Assembly (NCBI RefSeq): GCF_001417735.1
Contig: NZ_BBUZ01000039.1
Coordinates: 1 to 64,000 of the forward strand
From: Streptomyces sp. NBRC 110028
GTDB taxonomy: Bacteria; Actinomycetota; Actinomycetes; Streptomycetales; Streptomycetaceae
DNA length: 64,000 bases
Reading direction: 5' to 3'
Shown: positions 17,484 to 26,479 of the stretch, one piece after another
Position numbering within the stretch: position 1 is the stretch's first letter
Layout of the letters: every line of letters begins with the position of its first letter
Position numbers and translations under genes: made by a program
The notes under the pieces: model-generated
Databases searched by the model: none
Told to the model about the DNA's origin: nothing
The model's input: the letters and a program-made list of their open reading frames with translations, nothing else

Positions 17484-17870
17484 ATGGTGCACGTACTGAG
17501 CAGCCGCACACTGCTGCGGCCGACGGACCCCGAGCGTTCACGGGCCTTCTACGGCGAGGCGCTGGGGCTGCCGATCTACCGTGAGTTCGGGACCGGCCCC
17601 GAGCGCGGCACGGTCTACTTCCTGGGCGGTGGCTTCCTGGAGGTCTCCGGCCGCTCCGACACCCCGCCCGCACCGGGGCTCCAGCTGTGGCTCCAGGTCG
17701 CGGACGCGGAAGCGGCCCACGAGGAGCTGGCGGCCCGGGACGTGGAGATCCTGCGGCCGCCGAAGAAGGAGCCGTGGGGGCTGGTCGAGATGTGGATCGC
17801 CGACCCCGATGGCGTACGGATCGCGGTCGTGGCGGTCCCCGAGGACCACCCCCTGCGCTACCGCCCCTGA
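17484..17870 (+). CDS. VOC family (glyoxalase/bleomycin-resistance fold) protein
   Basis: The 128-residue protein has the vicinal-oxygen-chelate repeat: LSSRTLLRPTDPERSRAFYGEALGLP, then GGGFLEVSGRSDTPPAPGLQLWLQV and the C-terminal WGLVEMWIADPDGVRIAVV. Potential metal ligands are sparse, so it may be a binding protein rather than an enzyme. GTAGGG lies upstream of the ATG at 17484; an in-frame GTG lies at 17466. Confidence 0.82.
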   Translation: MVHVLSSRTLLRPTDPERSRAFYGEALGLPIYREFGTGPERGTVYFLGGGFLEVSGRSDTPPAPGLQLWLQVADAEAAHEELAARDVEILRPPKKEPWGLVEMWIADPDGVRIAVVAVPEDHPLRYRP

Positions 17871-17889
17871 CACCGCTGCGGGACAGCCC

Positions 17890-18213
17890 TCAGACCACCC
17901 CGAGCAGACGCAGCCCGGCCGCTGTGACGGCCGCGGCCAGGACGACCACCAGGAACGGCGCCTTGCGCCAGGCGAGCACTCCGGCGACCGCGACCCCGGC
18001 GGGACGGGCGATCCCGGCGGGGCCGTGCCCCTCGGTGAGCGCCGCCGTCGCCACGACGGCGGCCAGCAGGACGACGGCTGAGGTCTCCATCAGCTTCTCC
18101 ACCCGGGGTGGAAGCGTGATCCGGCTGCGCAGCAGCGGCCCGGCGAACCGGAGGGCGAACGTACCGGCCGCGAGCGCGAGGATCGCGGCGGTGAGCGTCA
18201 GGGGGCCGGGCAC
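17890..18213 (-). CDS. azlD: AzlD family branched-chain amino acid export subunit
   Basis: The 107-residue protein has three or four hydrophobic segments and the AzlD pattern: TLTAAILALAAGTFALRFAGPLL, LPPRVEKLMETSAVVLLAAVV, and ARPAGVAVAGVLAWRKAPFLVVV. It partners with AzlC to export branched-chain amino acids. The GTG at 18213 lies inside the end of azlC (16-base overlap), and the GAGGAGGAG coding the azlC tail serves as its ribosome site. Confidence 0.88.
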   Translation of the reverse strand: MPGPLTLTAAILALAAGTFALRFAGPLLRSRITLPPRVEKLMETSAVVLLAAVVATAALTEGHGPAGIARPAGVAVAGVLAWRKAPFLVVVLAAAVTAAGLRLLGVV

Positions 18214-18923
18214 GGGCGCTCCTCCTCGGGGTTGCCGGTCTTGTGCGCCTTGTCTCGTTTGTGCGGTACGGCGGTGACCGCCACCCCGGCCAGGGCGAGC
18301 AGGACGGGCACTCCGGCGGGCAGGAAGGGGGTGGTGGCCAGGGCGATGGCGACGCCCACCGGGACCGCCCGCCGCTTGTCCCGGTCGCGCAGCCCGGGCA
18401 GGACCAGGGCCAGCAGGATGGCCGGGAACATCGCGTCGAGCCCGAGCAGATCGGTGTCGTCGATGGCCGCGCCGATCAGGCCGCCGGTCACCGCGCCCAG
18501 CGGCCAGCACAGCAGGACGCCCAGGCCGCAGGCCCAGTAGGCGGCGCGCTGCCGCGCGATGGTGTCCTGGGCGAGCGCGAAGACGACACTCTCGTCGTTC
18601 ATCAGATGGCTGCCGAGGAGGCGCCGGCGGCCGCGTCCGAGGACATCGGGCAGGGCCAGCCCGAACGGCAGATGCCGGGCGTTGACCACCAGCCCGGCCA
18701 GCACCGCCGCGACGGGGCTGCCGCCCGCGGCGATGAGCCCGACGAACAGGAACTCCGAGGCACCGGCGAGCACCAGCACGCTCAGGGCCGCCGGAACCCA
18801 CAGCGGCAGACCGGACGCCACGGCGACCGCCCCGTAGGACAGGCCGGTGACGCCGACGGCCAGGCAGACGAGCGCGATGTCCCGCAGCAGCACACGATCG
18901 AGCGTTCTCCATATCGAATGCAT
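18198..18923 (-). CDS. azlC: AzlC family branched-chain amino acid exporter
   Basis: About 241 residues with six or more membrane segments and AzlC motifs: SYGAVAVASGLPLWVPAALS, the GASEFLFVGLIAAGGSP region, VVNARHLPFGLALPD and LLGSHLMNDESVVFAL. It forms an export pair with the overlapping azlD. The start is uncertain: the ATG at 18923 has no clear ribosome site, while the GTG at 18893 has GGAG upstream but leaves only four residues before the first membrane helix. A divergent XRE-cupin gene begins 67 bases away and probably regulates the pair. Confidence 0.88.
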   Translation of the reverse strand: MHSIWRTLDRVLLRDIALVCLAVGVTGLSYGAVAVASGLPLWVPAALSVLVLAGASEFLFVGLIAAGGSPVAAVLAGLVVNARHLPFGLALPDVLGRGRRRLLGSHLMNDESVVFALAQDTIARQRAAYWACGLGVLLCWPLGAVTGGLIGAAIDDTDLLGLDAMFPAILLALVLPGLRDRDKRRAVPVGVAIALATTPFLPAGVPVLLALAGVAVTAVPHKRDKAHKTGNPEEERPCPAP

Positions 18924-18990
18924 GACGCATAGAATGAACACAGCGCATGGCGTTCGTCAAATCGAACACGTCAACGTCTGGAGCGAACGG

Positions 18991-19587
18991 ATGGCACAGG
19001 AAGTACCGGCGGCGCCTTCGGCGGCTCGGGCGGCTTCGGCCAAGGTCCCGATGGGCACGATCGCGGCCGTACTGCGACGCGAGCGCGGCCGGGCCGGGCT
19101 GTCGCTCACCGAGGTGGCCCGGCGCGCCGGAATCGCGAAGTCCACCCTGTCCCAGCTGGAGTCCGGCAGCGGAAACCCCAGCCTGGAGACCCTGTGGGCG
19201 CTGTGCGTCACCCTCGACGTGCCGCCCTCGCGGCTCCTCGACCCGCCGCGCCCCCGCGTCCAGGTGATCAGGGCCGACGAGGGCGCGACGCTCACCTCCG
19301 CGCAGGCCGACTACCAGGCCGCCATGCTGTCCGCGAGCCCGTCCGGCGCGCGCCGGGACATCTACCGCCTCAGCGCCGAACCCGGTGCGGCGCGCGCCTC
19401 CGAACCGCATATGCCCGGAGTGGTGGAGCACGTCGTCCTGGCGACGGGCCGGGCCCGGGTGGGCCTCGCCGACGACCCGGTGGAGTTGCGCCCCGGTGAC
19501 TACATCGCCTATCCGGCCGACCTGCCCCATATCTTCGAGGCGCTCGAACCGGCGACGCGGGCCGTGCTGATCTCCGAGCACAACTGA
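18991..19587 (+). CDS. XRE family regulator with C-terminal cupin domain
   Basis: The 198-residue protein has an HTH_3 domain (RRERGRAGLSLTEVARRAGI then KSTLSQLESGSGNPSLETLWAL, residues about 28-70) and a cupin barrel at the end (VEHVVLATGRARVGL, LRPGDYIAYPADLPHIFEAL). This class senses small metabolites and regulates a divergent transporter or amine/amino-acid pathway. GGAG is well placed before the ATG at 18991. The short shared promoter region with azlCD makes it their likely regulator. Confidence 0.88.
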   Translation: MAQEVPAAPSAARAASAKVPMGTIAAVLRRERGRAGLSLTEVARRAGIAKSTLSQLESGSGNPSLETLWALCVTLDVPPSRLLDPPRPRVQVIRADEGATLTSAQADYQAAMLSASPSGARRDIYRLSAEPGAARASEPHMPGVVEHVVLATGRARVGLADDPVELRPGDYIAYPADLPHIFEALEPATRAVLISEHN

Positions 19588-19715
19588 CCCGCCCGCACCG
19601 ACCGCCGGGCATCCGCGCGCTCCCCCCACTGCGCCCATGCGCTCCCGTAGCCCGGTCCGCGCGCGGGCAGTCTCCCGGCATACATCCGCGGCGTTGCCGG
19701 ACCGGGAGGTGTGTC

Positions 19716-20366
19716 GTGCACGGACCTCCGCTGATCGGCTGGCTGCTGGTCGCGCTGTGCGCCGCCACCGGCGCGTACTGCCTGCTGCAGATGCGCGCCG
19801 AGCCGCCCGGGCCGGGCCGCCGGATCGCGCGCGCCGAGGCGTTCATGGGGTGGGGGATGGCGGCGATGGCCGTGCCGTCCGCCGCCCTGGACCCCCGCCC
19901 ATGGGGCCCGCCCGTCTTCGCGGCGGTGTTCGGCGTGGCGGCCGTACGGGCCGTCGTGCCCGTACGGGAGCTGCTGCCGGTGCGGCGCGGCGCCGGATGG
20001 CCGGGGCACCACCGGCTGCACCACGCCATAGGGGCGTTGGCCATGGCGTACATGGCGCTCGCGATGATGGCGGGCCCCGCGGGCGGCCACGGCCATGACG
20101 CCTCCATGGCGGCAGGCGGGGGCATGACGGCGAGCGGCGACATGACGTCGGACGGCATGACCGGCGGCATACCGGCGCTCACCGGCGCGCTCCTCGCCTA
20201 CTTCGCGGTCTACGCGGTCCGTTCCGGTCTGCGGCTGCTGCCCATGACGGACACTGCGGCGGCCGCCGGGGCGCCGCGGGCCGGCTGGTCGCGGCGGCCC
20301 GAACTGCGGCATGCGTGCAGGCTCGCGATGGCCATAGGGATGTTCGCGATGCTGCTGACGCTCTGA
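19716..20366 (+). CDS. DUF5134 family membrane protein
   Basis: A 216-residue polytopic protein with hydrophobic segments near residues 6-24, 42-60, 65-85, 105-122 and 157-172 and a Met/Gly/His-rich loop (GPAGGHGHDASMAAGGGMTA) that could bind copper, which is my inference. GGGAGG precedes the GTG at 19716. It is followed by an M56-type metallopeptidase on the same strand, an arrangement common in Streptomyces. Function unknown. Confidence 0.75.
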   Translation: MHGPPLIGWLLVALCAATGAYCLLQMRAEPPGPGRRIARAEAFMGWGMAAMAVPSAALDPRPWGPPVFAAVFGVAAVRAVVPVRELLPVRRGAGWPGHHRLHHAIGALAMAYMALAMMAGPAGGHGHDASMAAGGGMTASGDMTSDGMTGGIPALTGALLAYFAVYAVRSGLRLLPMTDTAAAAGAPRAGWSRRPELRHACRLAMAIGMFAMLLTL

Positions 20367-20476
20367 GCCCGCCCGCCGCGTACGCCGTGCGACGCCCGCC
20401 GCGCAAACCGTGGCGTACGTCACTTCGCCCGCGCGGACGTACCCGGGCCGACCGCCCCGACCATAGGCTGACGGCC

Positions 20477-21412
20477 ATGATGGTCCCGCTCGCGCTGATG
20501 GGCCTCGGCGCACTGGTGGCGGCAATGGCGCCGCGCCTGATGTCCCGCTCCGCATGGGTCGACCGCGAACCCGTACTCGCACTGTGGGTATGGCAATGCG
20601 TCGTCGTCGGAGTGCTGCTGTGCTGCGCGCTCACCATGGCACTCACCGCCGCGGCCGCCTCGGAGGCCGTCCGCGGGAACGTCTTCGCCCCCGCGCCCAA
20701 CGGCGTCGTGGAGGCGTACGCGCTGTCCGGCTACGGCCCCTGGGCGGCGCCCGTCGCCCTCGCCCTGGCCTTGGGCGCCGTGTGGTCCGCCGCGATGCTC
20801 ACCCGCGAGATCGGCCGCGCCCGCGCCTGGCGCAGGCAGCACCGCGCCGAACTCCTCGTCCGCTCCCCCGTCTTGCCCGGCGAGGAGCCCGCCGGGGAGC
20901 GGCTGGTCGTCCTGGAGGGCGACAAGCCCGACGCCTGGTGGCTGCCGGGCCCCACGCCCCAGCTCGTCATCACCACCGCCGCCCTGCGCCGCCTCAAGGG
21001 GCGCCGGCTGGACGCCGTGATCGCCCATGAACAGGGCCACGTCCGGGCCCGCCACCACTGGCTGCTGCACTGCGCCGGCGCGCTCGCCGGGGGCTTCCCG
21101 CAGGTGCCGGTGTTCGCGGCGTTCCGGGACGAGGTGCACCGGCTGGTCGAGCTGGCCGCCGACGACTCGGCGTCACGGCGGTTCGGGCGGACCACGACGG
21201 CGCTGGCGCTCGTGGAACTCAACGAGGACCGGGGAGTGTTCGGCCCCTGCCCCAGCGGACTCGCACAGGTCCCGCAGCGCGTGGACCGGCTCCTGGCCCC
21301 CGCGGCGCGCTTCTCCCCCGTACGCCGTCTGCAACTCACCGCCGCGGCGGCGCTGGTCCCCGTCGTCCCCTTGCTGGTGACCCTGGTCCCGGCGCTGCGG
21401 GTGCTGGGCTGA
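20477..21412 (+). CDS. M56 family (BlaR1-like) membrane metallopeptidase
   Basis: The 311-residue protein has two or three N-terminal membrane segments, a cytoplasmic-type domain with the zinc motif HEQGH in AVIAHEQGHVRARHHW, a second hydrophobic segment, the downstream LVELAADDSASRRFG glutamate motif, and a C-terminal membrane segment. It lacks the penicillin-binding sensor domain of BlaR1, and no BlaI-type repressor is adjacent, so its signal and substrate are unknown. It probably cleaves a membrane-proximal protein. The two consecutive ATG codons at 20477 leave the exact start ambiguous by one residue. Confidence 0.85.
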   Translation: MMVPLALMGLGALVAAMAPRLMSRSAWVDREPVLALWVWQCVVVGVLLCCALTMALTAAAASEAVRGNVFAPAPNGVVEAYALSGYGPWAAPVALALALGAVWSAAMLTREIGRARAWRRQHRAELLVRSPVLPGEEPAGERLVVLEGDKPDAWWLPGPTPQLVITTAALRRLKGRRLDAVIAHEQGHVRARHHWLLHCAGALAGGFPQVPVFAAFRDEVHRLVELAADDSASRRFGRTTTALALVELNEDRGVFGPCPSGLAQVPQRVDRLLAPAARFSPVRRLQLTAAAALVPVVPLLVTLVPALRVLG

Positions 21413-21477
21413 CCCTCACGGGTACGGTTCGCCCGGGTGCTGGCCCCGCACGCCCGGCGTCGGCGATCATCGACACC

Positions 21478-22167
21478 ATGCAGCCGCAGATCCGCCACCC
21501 CCACGCCTTCCGCGTCGCAGCGGTGCTCACCGCCCTCTTCGTCGTGCTGCTCGCGCTCGTCGCCGCCCGCTGGGGGCCGCTGCTGGACGCGGACCAGGAC
21601 GTCGTCGTCCCGCTGCACCGCTCCGCGCTCGACCACCCCGGCTGGACCGGGACCAGCAGAGTGCTGACGGACTGGGTCTGGGACCCCTGGGCGATGCGCG
21701 CCCTGACGGCCGTCATGGTCCTGTGGCTGCTGCTGCGCCGGGAGCGGACGTCCGCCCTGTGGGTCGTCGCCACGGCGGCCGCCGGCACCGCGCTCCAACA
21801 GGGCGTGAAGGCCCTCCTCGACCGCCCCCGCCCGCACTGGGTGAACCCGGTGGACTCGGCGCACTACGCGGCCTTCCCCTCCGGTCACGCCCTCACCGCG
21901 ACCGTGACCTTCGGACTGCTCCTGTGGCTCCTGAAGCTGCACGGCGCACCGGCCCTCTGGCAGCGACTGGTCACCACCGTGGCCGCCGTCTCCGTGCTCG
22001 GCGTCGGATTCACCCGGCTGTACCTGGGCGTCCACTGGCCCACCGACGTCCTCGGCGGCTGGCTGCTGGGCGCGGCGCTGGTCGCGTGGGCGGTCACCAC
22101 CTACCCGAACGCCGTTATCCACAGGGCCGAGCGGAAGTCGCCCTCCGATGGGAGAGTTCATCCATGA
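21478..22167 (+). CDS. PAP2 family lipid phosphatase
   Basis: The 229-residue membrane protein has the three phosphatase motifs: KALLDRPRP, the central PSGH, and TRLYLGVHWPTDVLGG, where the usual SR of motif 3 is TR. Six hydrophobic segments fit the PAP2 topology. It probably dephosphorylates undecaprenyl pyrophosphate or phosphatidate outside the membrane. Its TGA overlaps the ATG of the pirin gene by four bases (ATGA), so the two are translationally coupled. Confidence 0.88.
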   Translation: MQPQIRHPHAFRVAAVLTALFVVLLALVAARWGPLLDADQDVVVPLHRSALDHPGWTGTSRVLTDWVWDPWAMRALTAVMVLWLLLRRERTSALWVVATAAAGTALQQGVKALLDRPRPHWVNPVDSAHYAAFPSGHALTATVTFGLLLWLLKLHGAPALWQRLVTTVAAVSVLGVGFTRLYLGVHWPTDVLGGWLLGAALVAWAVTTYPNAVIHRAERKSPSDGRVHP

Positions 22168-23132
22168 GCAACCTCGATCCGCGGCCCACGGCGACCGTAT
22201 GCGGCGGCCGCGCCGACGTCACCGCGCGGCCGGTGCGCGAACTGCTGACCGCCAAGCAGGTCCCGCTGGGCGAGTCCACCGTGGTGCGCCGCCTGCTGCC
22301 GAACCTGGGCCGTCGCATGATCGGCGCCTGGTGCTTCGTCGATCACTACGGTCCGGACGACATCGCCGACGAGCCGGGCATGCAGATCCCCCCGCACCCC
22401 CACATGGGCCTGCAGACGGTGAGCTGGCTGCACGACGGCGAGGTGCTGCACCGGGACAGCCTCAGCAGCCTGCAGACCCTGCGCCCCGGCGAGTTGGGGC
22501 TGATGACCTCGGGCCGGGCCATCGCGCACTCCGAGGAATCCCCCCGCGCCCACGCCCGCCTCCTGCACGGCGCCCAGCTCTGGGTCGCCCTCCCCGACAG
22601 CGACCGGCACACGGCCCCCACCTGGGAGCACCACACCGAGCTGCCCCAGGTCACCGGCGGCGGGGGCCTGCGCGCCACCGTCATCCTCGGCGACCTCGAC
22701 GGCGCCGCCTCGCCCGGCACCACCTTCACGCCCCTGATGGGCGCCGACATCACCCTGACGGCAGGCGCCCAGACCCGCCTCCCGGTGCGCCCCGACTACG
22801 AGTACGCGGCCCTCACGATGTCCGGCGAAGCCGAGGTCGACGGCGTGCGCCTGTCCCCCGGCTCCCTGCTCTACCTGGGCTGCGGCCGAAGCGAGCTTCC
22901 CCTCCGCGCGGACGTGGACAGCGCGTTCATGCTGCTGGGCGGTGAGCCCTTCGAGGAGAAGATCGTGATGTGGTGGAACTTCATCGGCCGCTCCCACGAC
23001 GACATCACCCAGGCCCGTGAGGACTGGTCGGCGGGCCACCGCTTCGGCACCGTGCACGGCTACGACGGCCCTCCGCTCCCCGCCCCCGAACTGCCCCCGG
23101 TGCCCCTGAAACCTCGTGGGCGTACGCGCTGA
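22164..23132 (+). CDS. Pirin family bicupin protein
   Basis: The 322-residue protein has the pirin N-terminal signature: RRMIGAWCFVDHYGPDD, then PPHPHMGLQTVSWLHDGEVLHRDS holding the iron-binding histidines, and later IAHSEESP with the glutamate ligand. A second cupin half ends with VMWWNFIGRS. Pirins are Fe-containing cupins; some act as quercetinases or redox sensors. GGGAG precedes the ATG, which overlaps the PAP2 stop. Nothing nearby points to a specific substrate. Confidence 0.88.
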   Translation: MSNLDPRPTATVCGGRADVTARPVRELLTAKQVPLGESTVVRRLLPNLGRRMIGAWCFVDHYGPDDIADEPGMQIPPHPHMGLQTVSWLHDGEVLHRDSLSSLQTLRPGELGLMTSGRAIAHSEESPRAHARLLHGAQLWVALPDSDRHTAPTWEHHTELPQVTGGGGLRATVILGDLDGAASPGTTFTPLMGADITLTAGAQTRLPVRPDYEYAALTMSGEAEVDGVRLSPGSLLYLGCGRSELPLRADVDSAFMLLGGEPFEEKIVMWWNFIGRSHDDITQAREDWSAGHRFGTVHGYDGPPLPAPELPPVPLKPRGRTR

Positions 23133-23173
23133 CCACGCCTCCTCTGAGCGTGTGCCTGGCGGGGACCTTCGCA

Positions 23174-24547
23174 TCAGGTGAGGGAAGCGGGCTTCTTCTC
23201 CAGATCCTGGCCGCTGGAGACGATGGAGTCCGCCTCCAGGGTCGAGGCGCGGGAGGGCTCGCGCACGAGCAGGGTGGCGAGGAAGGTGAGTGCCATACAC
23301 CCCGTCACGTACCAGAAGAAGACGCTTTCGTGGCCGCTCTTCTTCAGAGCCAGGGCGATGGGCTCCGTGAAGCCGCCGAAGGTCGCCGTGACCAGCGCGT
23401 GCGGCAGGCCGACTCCCAGGGCGCGGTTCTTGGTGGGGAACATCTCCGCCTTGATGATCGGCGCCAGTGCCGAATATCCCGTCAGGACCATCAGCAACAC
23501 GGTCATCAGCAGGAAGGCGATCCAGGGGTTGTGTGTGTGGCCGAGCACTGTCATGACCGGCACCGTCAGAAGCATCCCGCCCACGGAGAAGGCGAACATG
23601 ACGGGGCGGCGGCCCATCCGGTCCGACAGAGCGCCTACCGCCGGCTGCAGGAGCATGAACAGGAAGAGCGCGGCGAAGCCGATGGCGGAGACCGATGCCT
23701 TGGGGATGCCGGCGGTGTTCACCAGGTACTTCTGCACGTATGTGGTGAACGTGTAGTAGCCGACCGTACCGCCGATGGCGAGCCCGAACACGGCGATCAG
23801 CTGGCGGGGGTGCTCGGTGAAGAGCGAGATCAGGCCCCGGCGCTCGGGCGTCGCGGAATGTTGCATGGCCGCTTTGGTCTTCTCCGCCTCGAAGTACTGC
23901 GACTCGTCCATGGAACGCCGCAGGTACATCACGGCCAGACCTGCTACCGCACCGATCACGAACGGAATGCGCCAGCCCCAGTCCTCGATCTGTCCGTCGC
24001 TCAGCGAGCGCTGAAGTACGATCATCACGAGGAGCGCGGCGAGCTGGCCCAGGACGATCGAGACGAACTGGAAGCTGGAGTAGAAGCCGCGTCGGCCGGC
24101 GGGAGCGACCTCGGCGAGGTAGGAGGCGCTGGAGCCCCACTCGCCGCCCACCGACAGTCCCTGGGCGAGGCGGGCCGCGACCAGGAGGGTGGGTGCCAGC
24201 GCTCCGATGGTGTCGTGGCCGGGGGTGACCGCGATGGTCAGCGAGCCGACGCTCATCAGCGTGACGGAGAGCGTGAGTGCGGCACGGCGGCCAAAACGGT
24301 CGGCGTACAGGCCGAGCAGCCAGCCGCCGATAGGCCGCATGAGGAATCCGACCGCGAAGACGATGGCGGTGGACAGTAGCTGGGCGGTCTGATTTCCCTC
24401 AGGAAAGAACGCGGACGCGAAGTAGATGCTGAAGGATGCGTAGACGAACCAGTCGTACCACTCGATGAGGTTTCCCAGGCAGCCGCGTATGACATTGGCG
24501 GTGACTCGGGGGCCGGCGGCTTTGGCCGGAACATGTTCCTGCGACAT
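23174..24547 (-). CDS. MHS-family MFS transporter, alpha-ketoglutarate permease-like
   Basis: The 457-residue, 12-helix transporter starts with the metabolite:H+ symporter signature GNLIEWYDWFVYASFSIYFA, followed by RPIGGWLLGLYADRFGRR and LAQGLSVGGEWGSSASYLAEVAP. The MFPTKNRALGVGLPHAL stretch resembles the KgtP/dicarboxylate branch. It should import a carboxylate with protons. GGAG lies upstream of the ATG at 24547. It diverges from the aldehyde dehydrogenase gene and opens a catabolic island that contains a second transporter of the same family at 27768. Confidence 0.88.
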   Translation of the reverse strand: MSQEHVPAKAAGPRVTANVIRGCLGNLIEWYDWFVYASFSIYFASAFFPEGNQTAQLLSTAIVFAVGFLMRPIGGWLLGLYADRFGRRAALTLSVTLMSVGSLTIAVTPGHDTIGALAPTLLVAARLAQGLSVGGEWGSSASYLAEVAPAGRRGFYSSFQFVSIVLGQLAALLVMIVLQRSLSDGQIEDWGWRIPFVIGAVAGLAVMYLRRSMDESQYFEAEKTKAAMQHSATPERRGLISLFTEHPRQLIAVFGLAIGGTVGYYTFTTYVQKYLVNTAGIPKASVSAIGFAALFLFMLLQPAVGALSDRMGRRPVMFAFSVGGMLLTVPVMTVLGHTHNPWIAFLLMTVLLMVLTGYSALAPIIKAEMFPTKNRALGVGLPHALVTATFGGFTEPIALALKKSGHESVFFWYVTGCMALTFLATLLVREPSRASTLEADSIVSSGQDLEKKPASLT

Positions 24548-24647
24548 GGGAAGCTCCGTTGCTTGGCCTCGGCGCGGGGCGGCACCTGGTCAGCATGGCT
24601 TCGTTCGGCCGTTCTGCCGTTGTTCATGCCGACAACGACTCGCGCCG

Positions 24648-24662
24648 GACGTCGTGGCATCG
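24648..24662. promoter_or_regulatory. 15-bp motif, copy 1 (shared with 26358-26372)
   Basis: GACGTCGTGGCATCG occurs here, between the divergent transporter and aldehyde dehydrogenase genes, and again identically upstream of the CoA-transferase gene. Flanking bases (CTCGC before, CCG after) are also alike. Two exact copies in two promoter regions of one island suggest a regulator site, with the PucR protein at 29235 as the candidate. This is inference. Confidence 0.5.
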
Positions 24663-24732
24663 CCCGTCGCCACGGGCGTGCGGGAGCGATTGCGTTGGCT
24701 CGGCGCGTTTGCCTCGTGAGGAGGGAATTCAC

Positions 24733-26253
24733 ATGTCCGGTCTCCCGACCGCGCAGGGGACGACCCACGCGCACACATCCGTCGTCGACTTTCCGATGTT
24801 CACCGGTGGTGAGTGGGCGGATTCGCTGTCGGGCCGACGGTTCGTCAGCAATGATCCGTACAACGGCAAGGCCTGGGCAAGCTTCCCGAGTGCCGGTGCC
24901 GAGGATGTGGACCGCGCCGTTCGCGCTGCCCGGCGAGCGTTCCGTGACCAGTGGCGGCGAACCACTGGTGCGGAGCGCGCCGCGCTGATGCGCGGGCTCG
25001 CCGATCTGATCGCGCGGAACGTCGAGGAACTCGCGTTCGCCGAGAGCATCGACAATGGGAAACTGGTGCGGGAGATGCGTGGCCAGGTGGAGTCGCTGCC
25101 GTCGTACTTCACCTACTTCGCCGGCCTCGCCGAAACGAATCGTGGCGCGTCGATCCAGCCGGAGAAGTCGAACTTTTTCGTGACCACCCGTCAGGAGCCG
25201 GTGGGTGTCGTCGCCGCGATCACCGCATGGAACTCGCCGCTGTTGCTGCTGACCTGGAAGCTCGCCCCCGCTCTGGCAGCGGGATGCACCTTCGTCGTGA
25301 AGCCGTCCGAGCACGCTTCGGCCTCAACGGTCCGGCTCGCCCGTCTCGTGAAGGAAGCCGGCTTCCCTGACGGTGTGTTCAACGTGCTCACCGGTGGCCC
25401 GGAAACCGGGCAAGCCCTGGTCGAGCACCCGGGCATCAACAAGATCGCGTTTACCGGTTCGACCGCGACCGGTCGCAGTGTCATGCGGGCGGCGGCGGAG
25501 AACATCACCCGTGTCTCGCTCGAACTCGGAGGAAAGTCGCCGAACATCGTCTTCGACGACGCTGATCTCGACGGCGCGATCAATGGTGCGATCAGCGGGA
25601 TCTTCGCCGCCGGCGGGCAGACGTGCATGGCCGGCTCCCGGCTCTTCGTCCAGGAGAAGTCCGTGCGTGTGGTGAGCGAGGCCTTGGCCGAGCGAGCGCG
25701 ATCTCTGGTCATCGGCGACCCGCTCCTCGCCGAGACGGAGCTGGGACCGCTCGCGTTCAGCGCCCAACTGGACAAGGTGATGGGTTACATCCGGGCAGGC
25801 ACCGACGAGGGAGTGGACCTGCTCTGTGGCGGTCGGCGGCCCGATCGGGCCGATCTCGCGGATGGCCTGTTCGTCGAACCAACGGTGTTCGGCAGCGTCC
25901 GTAACCACCACCGGATCGCGCAGGAAGAGATCTTCGGCCCAGTGGCCTCGATCATCCCCTTCTCGACGGAGGAGGAGGTGGTCGAGATGGCCAACGACAT
26001 TCCCTACGGACTGGCTTCGGCTGTCTGGACCAACGACATCCGCCGAGCGAACCGGGTCGCGGCGGCCCTGGATGCGGGGACGGTGTGGATCAACGCCTTC
26101 CGGACGGTCTCCCCGGCAGTGCCCCTGGGCGGATTCAAGGCCAGCGGCATCGGGCGTGAGAACGGTACCGAGGCACTGGCGTCCTACACCGAGACGAAGG
26201 CGGTGTGGACCGAGCTCAGTGGTGTCAGCCGTGACCCGTTCCGGCTGGGCTGA
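24733..26253 (+). CDS. Aldehyde dehydrogenase (NAD(P)+-dependent)
   Basis: The 506-residue ALDH has GVVAAITAWNSPLLLLTWKLAPAL cut into its standard blocks: cofactor lysine in VVKPSEHA, FTGSTATGR, the general base E264 in LELGGKSP, and the catalytic C298 in GGQTCMAG, followed by EEIFGPV and the C-terminal PLGGFKASGIGRENG. It oxidises an aldehyde to a carboxylic acid. GAGGAGGG precedes the ATG at 24733. It neighbours a CoA-transferase and two carboxylate transporters, so its product may feed CoA activation. Substrate unknown. Confidence 0.92.
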   Translation: MSGLPTAQGTTHAHTSVVDFPMFTGGEWADSLSGRRFVSNDPYNGKAWASFPSAGAEDVDRAVRAARRAFRDQWRRTTGAERAALMRGLADLIARNVEELAFAESIDNGKLVREMRGQVESLPSYFTYFAGLAETNRGASIQPEKSNFFVTTRQEPVGVVAAITAWNSPLLLLTWKLAPALAAGCTFVVKPSEHASASTVRLARLVKEAGFPDGVFNVLTGGPETGQALVEHPGINKIAFTGSTATGRSVMRAAAENITRVSLELGGKSPNIVFDDADLDGAINGAISGIFAAGGQTCMAGSRLFVQEKSVRVVSEALAERARSLVIGDPLLAETELGPLAFSAQLDKVMGYIRAGTDEGVDLLCGGRRPDRADLADGLFVEPTVFGSVRNHHRIAQEEIFGPVASIIPFSTEEEVVEMANDIPYGLASAVWTNDIRRANRVAAALDAGTVWINAFRTVSPAVPLGGFKASGIGRENGTEALASYTETKAVWTELSGVSRDPFRLG

Positions 26254-26357
26254 GCGCATGGCCGCGCGTTTCCCGGCCGCACCTCGGTCGTACTCACCGG
26301 GCCCCCGGCCCCGTCCGCTGACAGACCACTTGTGCAGGACGCCAAGAGGCTCGCCGA

Positions 26358-26372
26358 GACGTCGTGGCATCG
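26358..26372. promoter_or_regulatory. 15-bp motif, copy 2
   Basis: Second exact copy of GACGTCGTGGCATCG, 122 bases before the CoA-transferase start. See the copy at 24648-24662. Confidence 0.5.
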
Positions 26373-26428
26373 GCCGAAGGGCCCCCGGTTCGCCGCCTCT
26401 ACTGTCAAAGCTGTCCGGTGCTGTCGTC

Positions 26429-26456
26429 TCCACCTGCCGGGCTTACCGGCAGGTGG
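26429..26456 (+). terminator. Hairpin between aldehyde dehydrogenase and CoA-transferase genes
   Basis: TCCACCTGCCGG (26429-26440) pairs perfectly with 26446-26456 around a 5-base loop. It ends 24 bases before the CoA-transferase ATG. It may terminate or attenuate read-through from the dehydrogenase gene, or act in the leader of the next gene; there is no T tract. Confidence 0.55.
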
Positions 26457-26479
26457 AACCCCCATGTGCAGGAAGGTCG

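Noticed and set aside
22158..24140. 660-codon minus-strand frame across pirin and transporter genes
   Set aside because: It spans two well-supported genes and their junction with Arg/Gly/His-rich sequence and no family signature.
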